Shown: positions 1 through 5,454 of the stretch, piece by piece
How positions within the stretch are numbered: the stretch's first letter is position 1
Layout: every line of letters begins with the position of its first letter
NCBI GenBank assembly: GCA_031259095.1
Contig: JAIRLW010000401.1
Span: 1 to 5,454, forward strand
DNA: 5,454 nucleotides
Reading direction: 5' to 3'
DNA from: Planctomycetaceae bacterium
Lineage (GTDB): Bacteria; Planctomycetota; Planctomycetia; Pirellulales; Thermoguttaceae
Notes under the pieces: generated by a model
Told to the model about the DNA's origin: nothing
Database searches by the model: none
What the model saw: the letters and a program-made list of their open reading frames with translations, nothing else
Made by a program: the position numbers and the translations under genes

Positions 1-136
1 GGGCAATCGCCCTACGTATGATTTCCCTTGAAAATAAAGCCCTGAAAGGGCGCAAGCCGAAATATCGTAATCTTATTGCTGCCGCCCTTACAGGGCTTAT
101 AGGGTTTATATTTGTTACGTAGGGCGTTGCCCTGCG
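1..136. repeat. REP/BIME-like element made of inverted GTAG hairpins
   Basis: Two arms in inverted orientation, each made of two small GC-rich hairpins. The outer hairpins are at 1-12 (GGGC-AATC-GCCC, possibly cut by the window edge) and 118-136 (core AGGGC-GTT-GCCCT at 121-133). Each has the tetranucleotide GTAG at its foot: on the minus strand at 12-15 and on the plus strand at 119-122. The inner hairpins are at 39-51 (GCCCT-GAA-AGGGC) and 84-96 (GCCCT-TAC-AGGGC). The outer left arm (1-17) matches the reverse complement of the right arm (116-131) apart from one inserted base. A hairpin preceded by GTAG is the known signature of REP sequences mobilised by REP-associated tyrosine transposases (RAYT/TnpA-REP), and two inverted REPs form a BIME. 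No transposase gene is in the window, so it would act in trans. Copy number in the genome cannot be seen here. Confidence 0.65.
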
Positions 137-148
137 CTAATGCTGATT

Positions 149-168
149 GCCCCGTTGGGGCGTTTTTT
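149..168 (+). terminator. Rho-independent terminator, plus strand
   Basis: A perfect 5-bp GC stem, GCCCC (149-153) with GGGGC (157-161) around a GTT loop, followed after one G by a run of six T (163-168). This is the classic intrinsic terminator layout for plus-strand transcription. No plus-strand gene is in view, so it probably ends a transcript entering from the left edge. The GTT loop matches that of the REP hairpin at 121-133, so it may have been recruited from the repeat family. Confidence 0.6.
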
Positions 169-752
169 GTGAACCTCTATTTTGTGATAAAAACCGAATT
201 TTCAAGTGTGAGGAGTACACTGAGGTTGTTTTGTTAAGAAAAATTAAGTTGAAAATAAGGTTTGCGGAAACTGTTAAAAAACGTTTTGGAAAATTCCACT
301 GATATATTCCAAAAATCTAAAATTTTCCGTTTTTGAACCAATGCAACGGAAAAAGCGTTTTTTTGTTTTTTGAGAACACGAAACACGTAAAATAACAAAA
401 CAGACGAAAATTTATTTTTTACATACTTTCGTAGGTTCCGCATGGTTTGTATTGCCCAAAAGAGAGAGACCGCCATCTTGTCAAAAAGAAGAAATCCGAC
501 GGATTTGTTCGTCAATAGATTCGTAAACAAAAGAATCACAAGAACCGCGAATAAACAAAACGCGGAATCACTCAAAATAATTGTTATCATTATATTTTGA
601 AACCGTCTGCTTCATGGAAAGAAAATGTTTTGTTTCATCAGATATTGGAATCGGGAATAAATTCGGCTGAATTGGATCAAAATCAATTTCAATCGACTGA
701 ATTCGAGTCAAAGAATCTTTTGCCGAAATTTTTATATCAGGCGGTTGCCTAA
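169..752. other. Region without a confident gene
   Basis: About 580 bases between the terminator and the esterase stop codon, AT-rich with many T/A runs. Two weak minus-strand reading frames lie here. One (234-590, 118 codons) would encode a small basic protein with a hydrophobic N-terminal stretch; it has no recognisable domain and its composition is what AT-rich noise gives. The other (568 into the esterase 3' end) has a more protein-like composition over about 60 codons but no start codon near its beginning. A 6-bp stem with an AACC loop sits on the esterase stop codon (737-752) but lacks a following T-run in the minus direction, so I do not call it a terminator. I see no RNA gene and no CRISPR-like repeat. 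Confidence 0.5.
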
Positions 753-1691
753 TTACAAAAATTTCATTTGTTTCAGCCAATCTTCGCAAAGTCGGTTCCA
801 ACCGGCAGCGGGACCACGATCTGTACGAATTCCATAACCATGTCCGCCTTTCACAAAAACGTGAAGTTCGCAAGGAATTCCTGTTTCATGAAGTTTCCGA
901 TAAAGTTGTACGCTTCCCATAGAACCAACTCCGTCGTCATCACAAATAGAAAGAAACATTGGCGGAGTTTCTTTTGTAATCTTAACGTTTTCTTCAAGAG
1001 GAAGGTCAACTCGTTTTTGATCGATTTTTTCTCCTAAGGCATAAGCCAAATAAATCGGTACGGCAAAATTCGGTCGGGCGCTCAACTGATCGGCGTCGTC
1101 AACCGGTTCGTAAATTTTTTCGTTATAATTGGTCGCAATCATTAACGTCAAATGGGATCCGGCTGAAAAACCAAGAACGCCGATTTTTTGAACGTTAATT
1201 TTCCATGCTTCCGCATTTTTCCGAACAAGCCGAACTGCTCGTTGTGCGTCCTGAAGCGGAGCGAGATGTTTGGGGCGTCCGGCACGCCGCGGAACACGAT
1301 ACTTAACCACAACCGCCGTAACACCAATCGAATTAAGCCAATAGGCAATTTCCGTCCCTTCATGGTTGTACGCTAATATGTTGTACCCTCCGCCGGGAAA
1401 AATGAGAACGCAAGTTCCGGTTGATTTTTCGGGATTCGGTTGGTACACGGTAAGCATTGGTTCCGTAACATTTTGAACCCGAATAATCGGCAATGTTTCT
1501 TTACCGGATTCCGCTTTTTCTTTATCGATCACTCCCGCTTTTTCACCAGGCGCAACTCCACTCCAAAGTTTCAATTCCGCCGCCGGTTTCATTGTCAAAG
1601 CCCCTCGATAATGAACATCTTCAGCAATCATGGCAGAAGAAAAAAATAAACAAGACACAGTGGAAAGCACAAAAAAAATAGAACTTCGCAT
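753..1691 (-). CDS. Secreted alpha/beta-hydrolase, BD-FAE/acetyl-xylan-esterase-like carbohydrate esterase
   Basis: A 312-residue serine esterase, probably removing acetyl or feruloyl groups from plant or algal polysaccharide outside the cytoplasm. Residues 1-20 form a signal peptide (RSS, a hydrophobic stretch, then SSA as a likely cleavage site), leaving a mature alpha/beta-hydrolase. Visible motifs: oxyanion-hole segment FPGGGY at 98-103; nucleophile elbow GFSAG at 174-178 with Ser176; an acidic cluster DDD at 251-253, of which one (probably D252) is the catalytic acid; and GGHGYG at 282-287 with His284. The order and spacing match the BD-FAE/Axe-like hydrolases common in polysaccharide-degrading bacteria. 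The true substrate cannot be read from sequence, and a peptidase or lipase role is less likely. The ATG at 1689-1691 gives the signal peptide directly but has no clear Shine-Dalgarno sequence. The kinase gene ends 98 bp upstream on the same strand, so cotranscription is possible. Confidence 0.88.
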   Translation of the reverse strand: MRSSIFFVLSTVSCLFFSSAMIAEDVHYRGALTMKPAAELKLWSGVAPGEKAGVIDKEKAESGKETLPIIRVQNVTEPMLTVYQPNPEKSTGTCVLIFPGGGYNILAYNHEGTEIAYWLNSIGVTAVVVKYRVPRRAGRPKHLAPLQDAQRAVRLVRKNAEAWKINVQKIGVLGFSAGSHLTLMIATNYNEKIYEPVDDADQLSARPNFAVPIYLAYALGEKIDQKRVDLPLEENVKITKETPPMFLSICDDDGVGSMGSVQLYRKLHETGIPCELHVFVKGGHGYGIRTDRGPAAGWNRLCEDWLKQMKFL

Positions 1692-1741
1692 GTTGTTTTC
1701 AAATTGTTAAGTTGAAAAAATAGGTAATAACAAAATAAACC

Positions 1742-1769
1742 GTTACATCGTCATTCTCCCGAATTTCAA
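1742..1769 (-). promoter_or_regulatory. Weak candidate promoter for the esterase gene
   Basis: Read on the minus strand, TTGAAA (1764-1769, 5 of 6 to the -35 consensus) is followed after 16 bp by TGTAAC (1742-1747, 4 of 6 to the -10 consensus), about 50 bp before the esterase ATG. The -10 match is poor and the gap is AT-rich, so this could be chance. If it is wrong, the esterase is probably expressed by read-through from the kinase gene. Confidence 0.22.
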
Positions 1770-1789
1770 AATAATCGGAAGATTTCGTA

Positions 1790-4006
1790 TCAGATTTCAG
1801 CGTTTGAATCGTAACGGAAAACGGTTGTCGGAACGCTTTGATGTTCGGCGATATTAAAAAGCGGAGCCCAACGGTCAATGGCTTCTTTGAGCGCATCAGG
1901 TTTGAGCGGCGACGCCCAAAGGACTTTAATTGCGTTACCGCAATATCCGTTTTCAATATCCGAAATACTCGGTAAGGTCGCCAGAATCGTTCCGTGATAA
2001 CAGAGTTTTCGAAGCGTTAAATAGGCAACCAGAAATTCCGCTTGACGACCCGATTTGAACCGGATAAATGTTTCATAAGCCTGCGCTCCTTGTTTTAACG
2101 CACCGAGAAGTTGGAGTTCAACAGTTGGAACCAACGTAAACGCTGTTCCAAGTAATTGATCGGGATCAGTAATCGGTTCGTTTTTCTCCAGCGATTTTGT
2201 AACGAGGTTGATTCGGATTAGTAACGCCGAATTAACTTCCGGCGTTTGCTGCGGTAACATTTTTGTTGCGGCATTGAGTTCCGCGACGCCGTCGAGCAGA
2301 ACGTCCATCAATTCCTGCGACATTTCAATTCTGCCTTTTCGGAGATGATCAAGAAGTGTTTCCAACTCATGAGCCAGACCAGCGGAAACGCCAACGCCAA
2401 GCATGGTGAAATTTCCTTTCGCGGCATGAAGTCGTCGAAACGCTTCTTTCATCAACTCTGGGGCTTTATCGTTTTCCAACGACAAAAGAACATCCTGAAG
2501 TTCCATGAGACCGCGTGAAAGTTCGGTGAGCAGGTCTGAAATATCCGTATCGGTTAAGTCTTTCTGGCTTGATTCTTCAATCCGGTTTGCAATCCGATCA
2601 CGTTGAGCGGACAATTTGGCTTTCGTAATCAATTCGTCCTGCGAATGTTTTATTGCGGTGGAATCAGGAACTGAACTGTTGAAAACAAAATTATCTTTTT
2701 CTGTTTTTGAAGTTACGGATTGTGAAAAGGCGGAATCGTTTTTGTGTTCTTCTTCCGTTTTGAGCGGTTCACCGGTTGCCATCGCCACAACCGTATTAAT
2801 ATCCACCGTCATTCCAACCCGTCCGCCGCTGATAATACAGGTTCCGGCAATTCCTGTTACATCACGGTCAAACATCTCTTTGGCAAGCGGAACATTGACC
2901 AGTTTCGACGGAGCCAAAAATTCCGTAACAACACAGGCGATACGTTCTTTTTTGCCTTCGATGATCACCACCGGAACCACTTCGGGATTGTCCTGAACCG
3001 ACGTCTCACCGCCAAGTAATTCCGAAAGATCAAAGAGCGCAATCGGATTGCCGAGATATTTGATAAACCGTTCACGATCCATCGAGGCTTGAATCTGATC
3101 CGGCTTGATTCCCTGCAAACTAACAACCTGATCAATAGAAAGAGCGTAAAGCGTATTACTGCAACGGACAATTAACGCATCAATAATATTTACTGCTTTC
3201 AGTTTCGGAATGTGTAACCGAAACGTACAACCGTGTTTCGGCTGATTTTCCAGATCAATCGTTCCGCCAAATTCACTGACCATCGTGTTGACCAAATCAA
3301 GACCAACTCCGCGTCCAGAAGTATCGGTCGCTTTTTCTTTAGTCGAAAAGCCGGAAATACAAAGAACTTGCAAAAGATCTGGTTGTTCCCCGAAACGAAT
3401 CAAGCCCAATTTTCGGGCATGTTCGACAATTTTTTGTTCGTTAATTCCGCGACCGTCGTCGGAGATAATAATTTCCGTTTCATGTTCATGTTCCGCCGCT
3501 TTGAGCAAAATAATTCCTGTTTCGTTTTTGTTTTCGTGAATCCGTTCGATGGGCGTTTCGAGTCCGTGATCGGCGGCATTGCGGAGGATATGAAGAAGCG
3601 GTTCGACAAGACGTTCCGCCAACGCCTTATCCACGAGAACTTTTTCACCTTCAAATTTCAGTTCGATTTCCTTCTTCAAATTCCGTCCAAGATCACGCAC
3701 CGGACGGCGGAACAACTTAAACGTTTCACCAATTTCCACCATCCGAATCGCCATCACCAAATCGTGCAAATCCTGAGAAATCCGCGCGGAAGTTTCATCC
3801 GCTGACTTGATGATTTGTAAATCACTTTCGGTCATCGGACGGTGATGCGTTACGGCGTCAACCATATCGCGTTGAAGTTCGTGAAGAGTTGAACTGGTAA
3901 TAATCACCTCTCCGGCAAGATTAAGCAATTTGTCAAGATGTTCCAGACGTACCAACATCCGGTCAACACCGCGCGCCTGAATTTGATCTGTGGAAGGTTC
4001 CGGCAT
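1790..4006 (-). CDS. CheA-type chemotaxis histidine kinase with permuted domain order (P3-P4-P5-P1-P2)
   Basis: A 738-residue cytoplasmic kinase of the chemosensory CheA family; no membrane segment is seen. Domains in order: P3 dimerisation, about 14-93; P4 ATPase, about 94-268, with N-box HILRNAADHG at 139-148 (Asn143), G1 box DDGRGI at 183-188, GFST at 219-222 and G2 box GRGVGLD at 231-237; P5 CheW-like, about 272-412; a polar linker, 413-484; P1/Hpt phosphotransfer, about 485-585, with the phospho-acceptor His527 in LHAAKG and the typical helix LAHELETLLDHLRKG; and a final domain, about 640-722, resembling the P2 CheY-binding domain. Canonical CheA is P1-P2-P3-P4-P5, so this is a circular permutation. 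The catalytic motifs are intact, so it should be active. The ATG at 4004-4006 is the only plausible start: an in-frame stop lies at 4034-4036 with no start codon between. No strong Shine-Dalgarno is visible and no other che gene is in the window. The family call is very secure; the P2 label is an inference. Confidence 0.93.
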   Translation of the reverse strand: MPEPSTDQIQARGVDRMLVRLEHLDKLLNLAGEVIITSSTLHELQRDMVDAVTHHRPMTESDLQIIKSADETSARISQDLHDLVMAIRMVEIGETFKLFRRPVRDLGRNLKKEIELKFEGEKVLVDKALAERLVEPLLHILRNAADHGLETPIERIHENKNETGIILLKAAEHEHETEIIISDDGRGINEQKIVEHARKLGLIRFGEQPDLLQVLCISGFSTKEKATDTSGRGVGLDLVNTMVSEFGGTIDLENQPKHGCTFRLHIPKLKAVNIIDALIVRCSNTLYALSIDQVVSLQGIKPDQIQASMDRERFIKYLGNPIALFDLSELLGGETSVQDNPEVVPVVIIEGKKERIACVVTEFLAPSKLVNVPLAKEMFDRDVTGIAGTCIISGGRVGMTVDINTVVAMATGEPLKTEEEHKNDSAFSQSVTSKTEKDNFVFNSSVPDSTAIKHSQDELITKAKLSAQRDRIANRIEESSQKDLTDTDISDLLTELSRGLMELQDVLLSLENDKAPELMKEAFRRLHAAKGNFTMLGVGVSAGLAHELETLLDHLRKGRIEMSQELMDVLLDGVAELNAATKMLPQQTPEVNSALLIRINLVTKSLEKNEPITDPDQLLGTAFTLVPTVELQLLGALKQGAQAYETFIRFKSGRQAEFLVAYLTLRKLCYHGTILATLPSISDIENGYCGNAIKVLWASPLKPDALKEAIDRWAPLFNIAEHQSVPTTVFRYDSNAEI

Positions 4007-4155
4007 AGTTATTAAAAATCCGGTTTTCCCGAATTAAAGATTGATGAATTTGAAAATGTAAATAAACAACATATCGACTGAAAAACAAACCAGATATATT
4101 AAAATTTTAATTTAACATGTTTACCGGAAAAATCAACCGATAACGGCATCTTCAA

Positions 4156-4184
4156 ATTATACTAATTTTTAAGCATCGTGAAAA
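4156..4184 (-). promoter_or_regulatory. Candidate sigma70-type promoter of the CheA-like gene
   Basis: On the minus strand, a perfect TATAAT (4156-4161) stands 17 bp downstream of TTTTCA (4179-4184, 4 of 6 to TTGACA). Directly upstream lies an A/T tract (4183-4203) that could act as an UP element. Transcription would begin near 4149 and leave a leader of about 140 bases. The -35 hexamer overlaps the arm of the dyad at 4175-4211, so a protein bound there would block this promoter. TATAAT is easy to find in AT-rich DNA, but the 17-bp spacing and the position make this a fair candidate. Confidence 0.45.
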
Positions 4185-4211
4185 AAAAATTTTTTTGAAA
4201 AAATTCACGAT
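4175..4211. repeat. Inverted repeat with A7T7 centre
   Basis: Perfect 8-bp arms ATCGTGAA (4175-4182) and TTCACGAT (4204-4211) enclose A7, T7, G and A6. It can fold as a hairpin on either strand and contains strongly bent A-tracts. In the minus direction it follows the epimerase and precedes the kinase promoter. It could be an operator or part of the epimerase's transcription end, but no T-run directly follows the minus-strand stem, so a textbook terminator is not supported. Confidence 0.55.
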
Positions 4212-4218
4212 CAATGAA

Positions 4219-4290
4219 TGGTCTCATTTGTCCCTAATGTCCCATTTGTCCCTTTAAAAAATTTTAGAGACTTAAGGACAAAAGGGACCA
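4219..4290. repeat. Phased 9-bp TGTCCC repeats forming a 72-bp imperfect dyad
   Basis: On the plus strand, three units TGTCCCTAA, TGTCCCATT and TGTCCCTTT start at 4229, 4238 and 4247, exactly 9 bp apart, preceded by a degenerate copy GGTCTCATT at 4220. After an A/T centre the same motif returns on the minus strand: GGTCCCTTT (4281-4289) and TGTCCTTAA (4272-4280), then a weaker GTCTC. The right arm can pair with 4219-4235 (14 of 17) or, two repeat steps further in, with 4239-4251 (12 of 13, opposite 4276-4288). It lies 34 bp past the epimerase stop codon. Possible roles are the transcript end of the epimerase, a binding site for a regulator, or a dispersed repeat; the sequence alone does not decide. 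Confidence 0.7.
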
Positions 4291-4323
4291 ACTAATTTTT
4301 AATTTTAACTTTAATATTAACGT

Positions 4324-5181
4324 TTACGTTTTGTTTTTTGATTGACGAACCTGTTCTTTCATAAACGCAAGAGCGTCTGTTGCCAGTTGAATTTCATCGG
4401 CATACATTCTGCGCCATATTTTTGTTGCGGCGACGAGTTTCGGCAACGCCAGACCAAACGCCTCCACAACCAACCAGCCGTCATAACCGATTTCATGTAA
4501 CGCCGAAAACGTTTCCGACCAACGAACTCCGCCCGTTCCGGGCGTAGAACGGTCATTCTCTGAGATATGAACATGAAGCAAATAATCCTTGACCGTATGA
4601 ATTGCTTCTGTAACATTTTTCTCTTCAATATTAGCGTGAAAGGTGTCGTACATCATCCCGAAAGCCGGATGGTTCAATGTTTTGGCGAACCGCACTCCGT
4701 CGGCGACACAATTGATAAAATATGCTTCGAACCGGTTGAGGGCTTCCATACCGATTTTAACGCCGACTTTTTGTGCGTGTTCGGCAACTTCTCTCATTCC
4801 GTCGAGCGCCCAATTCCATTCGTCCTCATTGGGACGGGAACCGGTGAACACTCCGAGTGCCGAAATGGAATTGCCGACCATTACCGGACAACCAGCCGCT
4901 GCACAACAATCAAGAATTTTTTTGTTTGTGTCTATTCCCTGACGACGAATTTTCGGATCAGCGGAAATCATGTTATCTTCTGGTCCGTAAGCGCAGGTTG
5001 CGGAACGAAGCAAACCAAGTTCATCAAGTTTTTTGCCCCAACGAGCGGCATTAGCAACATCGTTGTCGAACATCGGCAATTCCACAATATCATAACCGAT
5101 TTTTTTAATCGTATCCAAAATCGGAAATTGATTGTCGGAAAGCGTGTCTGTCCACAGTAAAAGATTAATACCGTATTTCAT
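4324..5181 (-). CDS. Ketose 3-epimerase of the D-psicose/D-tagatose 3-epimerase family (sugar phosphate isomerase/epimerase TIM barrel)
   Basis: A 285-residue cytoplasmic TIM-barrel enzyme that most likely interconverts ketoses at C3 (for example fructose/psicose or tagatose/sorbose) using a divalent metal such as Mn2+ or Co2+. The metal ligands are in place: Glu146 (GMEALNRFE), Asp179 (YDTFH), His205 (HVHISEN) and Glu240 (VVEAF). Their spacings of 33, 26 and 35 residues equal those of characterised D-psicose 3-epimerases (E150, D183, H209, E244). Substrate-contact equivalents Glu152, His182 and Arg211 are also present, as is the INLLLW N-terminal strand. Length is close to the usual 285-290, so the gene is complete. 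The ATG at 5179-5181 is backed by GGAG ten bases upstream. Related options in the same fold are hydroxypyruvate isomerase, inosose isomerase or L-ribulose-phosphate epimerase; the residue match favours a free-ketose 3-epimerase. The neighbouring genes do not show which sugar is used. Confidence 0.9.
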   Translation of the reverse strand: MKYGINLLLWTDTLSDNQFPILDTIKKIGYDIVELPMFDNDVANAARWGKKLDELGLLRSATCAYGPEDNMISADPKIRRQGIDTNKKILDCCAAAGCPVMVGNSISALGVFTGSRPNEDEWNWALDGMREVAEHAQKVGVKIGMEALNRFEAYFINCVADGVRFAKTLNHPAFGMMYDTFHANIEEKNVTEAIHTVKDYLLHVHISENDRSTPGTGGVRWSETFSALHEIGYDGWLVVEAFGLALPKLVAATKIWRRMYADEIQLATDALAFMKEQVRQSKNKT

Positions 5182-5191
5182 AATAGTAAAA

Positions 5192-5195
5192 CTCC
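5192..5195 (-). promoter_or_regulatory. Ribosome binding site of the epimerase gene
   Basis: GGAG on the minus strand, 10 bases before the ATG. This is the clearest Shine-Dalgarno sequence in the window; the other two genes lack one. It supports the chosen start. Further upstream, TATTAT (5228-5233) and TACAAT (5205-5210) are possible -10 hexamers, but neither has a convincing -35 partner. Confidence 0.55.
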
Positions 5196-5283
5196 ATCTA
5201 AAGGATTGTAAAAAATGAAATGAAACAATAATACATGCCAGAAATGTATCGCAACATCAGGTGGGCGATTTATCAGGCAGGCG

Positions 5284-5298
5284 CCTTTTGCCAAAAGG
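5284..5298. repeat. Short perfect hairpin
   Basis: CCTTTT-GCC-AAAAGG, a 6-bp stem with a 3-base loop, symmetrical on both strands. On the minus strand it directly follows the 5S-like segment, where a terminator might be expected, but no T-run comes after it. Confidence 0.4.
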
Positions 5299-5322
5299 TT
5301 TTCACCTATGGTTTTCACCTAC
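5297..5322. repeat. 13-bp tandem duplication
   Basis: GGTTTTCACCTAT (5297-5309) is followed at once by GGTTTTCACCTAC (5310-5322), differing only in the last base. Each unit contains GGT-TTTC-ACC, able to form a 3-bp stem (on the minus strand GGT-GAAA-ACC, a GNRA-type loop). It forms the 3' part of the 5S-like segment. Confidence 0.6.
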
Positions 5323-5395
5323 GGTCGCATCGGCAATAGCCGGCTTGACTCTGTGTTCGGATGGCAATCAGATTCCAAAACGGACGGAAATACCA
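5297..5395 (-). other. 5S rRNA-like segment, divergent or degenerate
   Basis: On the minus strand, 5364-5328 reads CCATCCGAACACAGA, GTCAAGCC and, at the right distance, GCCGATG. It matches the conserved loop B/loop C core of bacterial 5S rRNA (CCATNCCGAAC..AGAAGTTAAGCC..CCGATG) with two single-base deletions and about one substitution. Putative folding: the ends GGTATTTC (5394-5387) and GAAAACC (5303-5297) pair as helix I with one bulged base; TCTG pairs with CAGA as helix III; and ACC-GTA-GGT-GAAA-ACC-ATA-GGT makes a helix V/loop E/helix IV-like arm. Against a working gene: about 100 nt is short, helix II is weak, the conserved loop E sequence is absent, and loop C lacks a base. It could be a lineage-specific 5S gene, a 5S pseudogene or a 5S-like dispersed repeat. 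No 23S end is recognisable beside it. Confidence 0.33.
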
Positions 5396-5454
5396 ATTGC
5401 TATCGTAACTCTAATTCCCGCGATGACGGGTGAAAGCCCTTCGGCGAAACACCG
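5396..5454. other. Non-coding right edge with small GC-rich hairpins
   Basis: Contains CCCG-CGATGA-CGGG (5417-5430), GGG-TGAAAG-CCC (5428-5439), which overlaps it, and CGG..CCG at the extreme edge (5442-5454). The overlap of the first two means they are alternative folds. The style resembles intergenic repeat DNA and continues beyond the window. The minus-strand frame through here is open for about 30 codons but meets stops at both ends of the 5S-like core, so I do not call a gene. Confidence 0.3.

Larger units (their letters stand above)
4007..4323. other. Structured 317-bp intergenic region between epimerase and kinase genes
   Basis: Very AT-rich and without a gene. In the direction of minus-strand transcription it contains the TGTCCC repeat dyad (4219-4290), the A7T7 dyad (4175-4211), a candidate promoter (4156-4184) and a leader of about 140 bases up to the kinase ATG. 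The leader includes a 12-bp AT palindrome (4099-4110) that I cannot assign a role. The gap separates the two genes transcriptionally, so the kinase is probably its own unit or the first gene of an operon with the esterase. Confidence 0.6.

Noticed and set aside
1..168. CRISPR array suggested by repeated GCCCT...AGGGC units
   Set aside because: The units are short hairpins in alternating orientation with unequal spacing and no constant 25-40 bp repeat; they fit REP/BIME structure.
234..590. Minus-strand reading frame of 118 codons with a hydrophobic N-terminus
   Set aside because: Phe/Leu/Lys-rich composition expected from AT-rich DNA, no ribosome binding site, no recognisable family. Kept only as a note in the description of the empty region.
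737..752. Hairpin TTAGGC-AACC-GCCTGA at the esterase stop codon as a terminator
   Set aside because: The stem is short, includes a wobble pair, overlaps the stop codon and is not followed by a T-run in the minus direction.
1648..1691. Lipoprotein signal at Cys14 of the esterase
   Set aside because: Residues before the cysteine (TVS) do not make a proper lipobox and the hydrophobic stretch continues past it; a normal signal peptide cut near SSA at 18-20 fits better.
1699..1800. Alternative frame past the kinase stop that reads SDYFEIRENDDVTVYFV, suggesting a frameshifted C-terminus
   Set aside because: The P2-like domain is already complete before the kinase stop at 1790, and the extension matches nothing I recognise, so a frameshift is not needed.
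3233..3805. Plus-strand reading frame of 190 codons opposite the kinase gene
   Set aside because: It lies entirely antisense to the highly conserved P3/P4 domains of the CheA-like gene and has no recognisable protein features; it is a shadow caused by codon bias.
4567..5160. Plus-strand reading frame of 197 codons opposite the epimerase gene
   Set aside because: Fully antisense to a gene whose catalytic residues are all intact; no domain is recognisable.

Overview
The window looks like a chromosomal segment from a moderately AT-rich Gram-negative bacterium. A planctomycete-type organism is my best guess, but only a guess. It rests on generally weak Shine-Dalgarno sequences, a secreted BD-FAE-like esterase, a stand-alone ketose 3-epimerase and a GTAG-type REP element. 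No single gene here fixes the taxonomy.

Layout. Positions 1-136 carry a REP/BIME-like block of short GC-rich hairpins, followed by a plus-strand intrinsic terminator at 149-168 that presumably serves a gene left of the window. Positions 169-752 hold no gene I would defend. Three convincing genes follow, all on the minus strand. Read in the direction of transcription, from right to left, they are a TIM-barrel ketose 3-epimerase (4324-5181), a CheA-type chemotaxis histidine kinase (1790-4006) and a secreted alpha/beta-hydrolase of the carbohydrate-esterase type (753-1691). The 317-bp gap between the epimerase and the kinase is rich in structure. It contains a phased TGTCCC repeat dyad, an A7T7 dyad and a good sigma70-like promoter for the kinase. 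The right edge (about 5284-5454), upstream of the epimerase, is non-coding and repeat-like. On its minus strand it contains a stretch resembling the core of 5S rRNA.

How the genes relate. The esterase and the epimerase both fit carbohydrate use: deacylation of polysaccharide outside the cytoplasm, and C3 epimerisation of ketoses inside it. The kinase between them has its own promoter and no che neighbours in view, so it probably belongs to a chemosensory system encoded elsewhere.

The most unusual item is the kinase itself. Its domains run P3-P4-P5-P1-P2 instead of the canonical P1-P2-P3-P4-P5, a complete circular permutation of CheA with every module recognisable and the key catalytic residues present. 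An in-frame stop ten codons upstream of its start excludes a missed N-terminal phosphotransfer domain.
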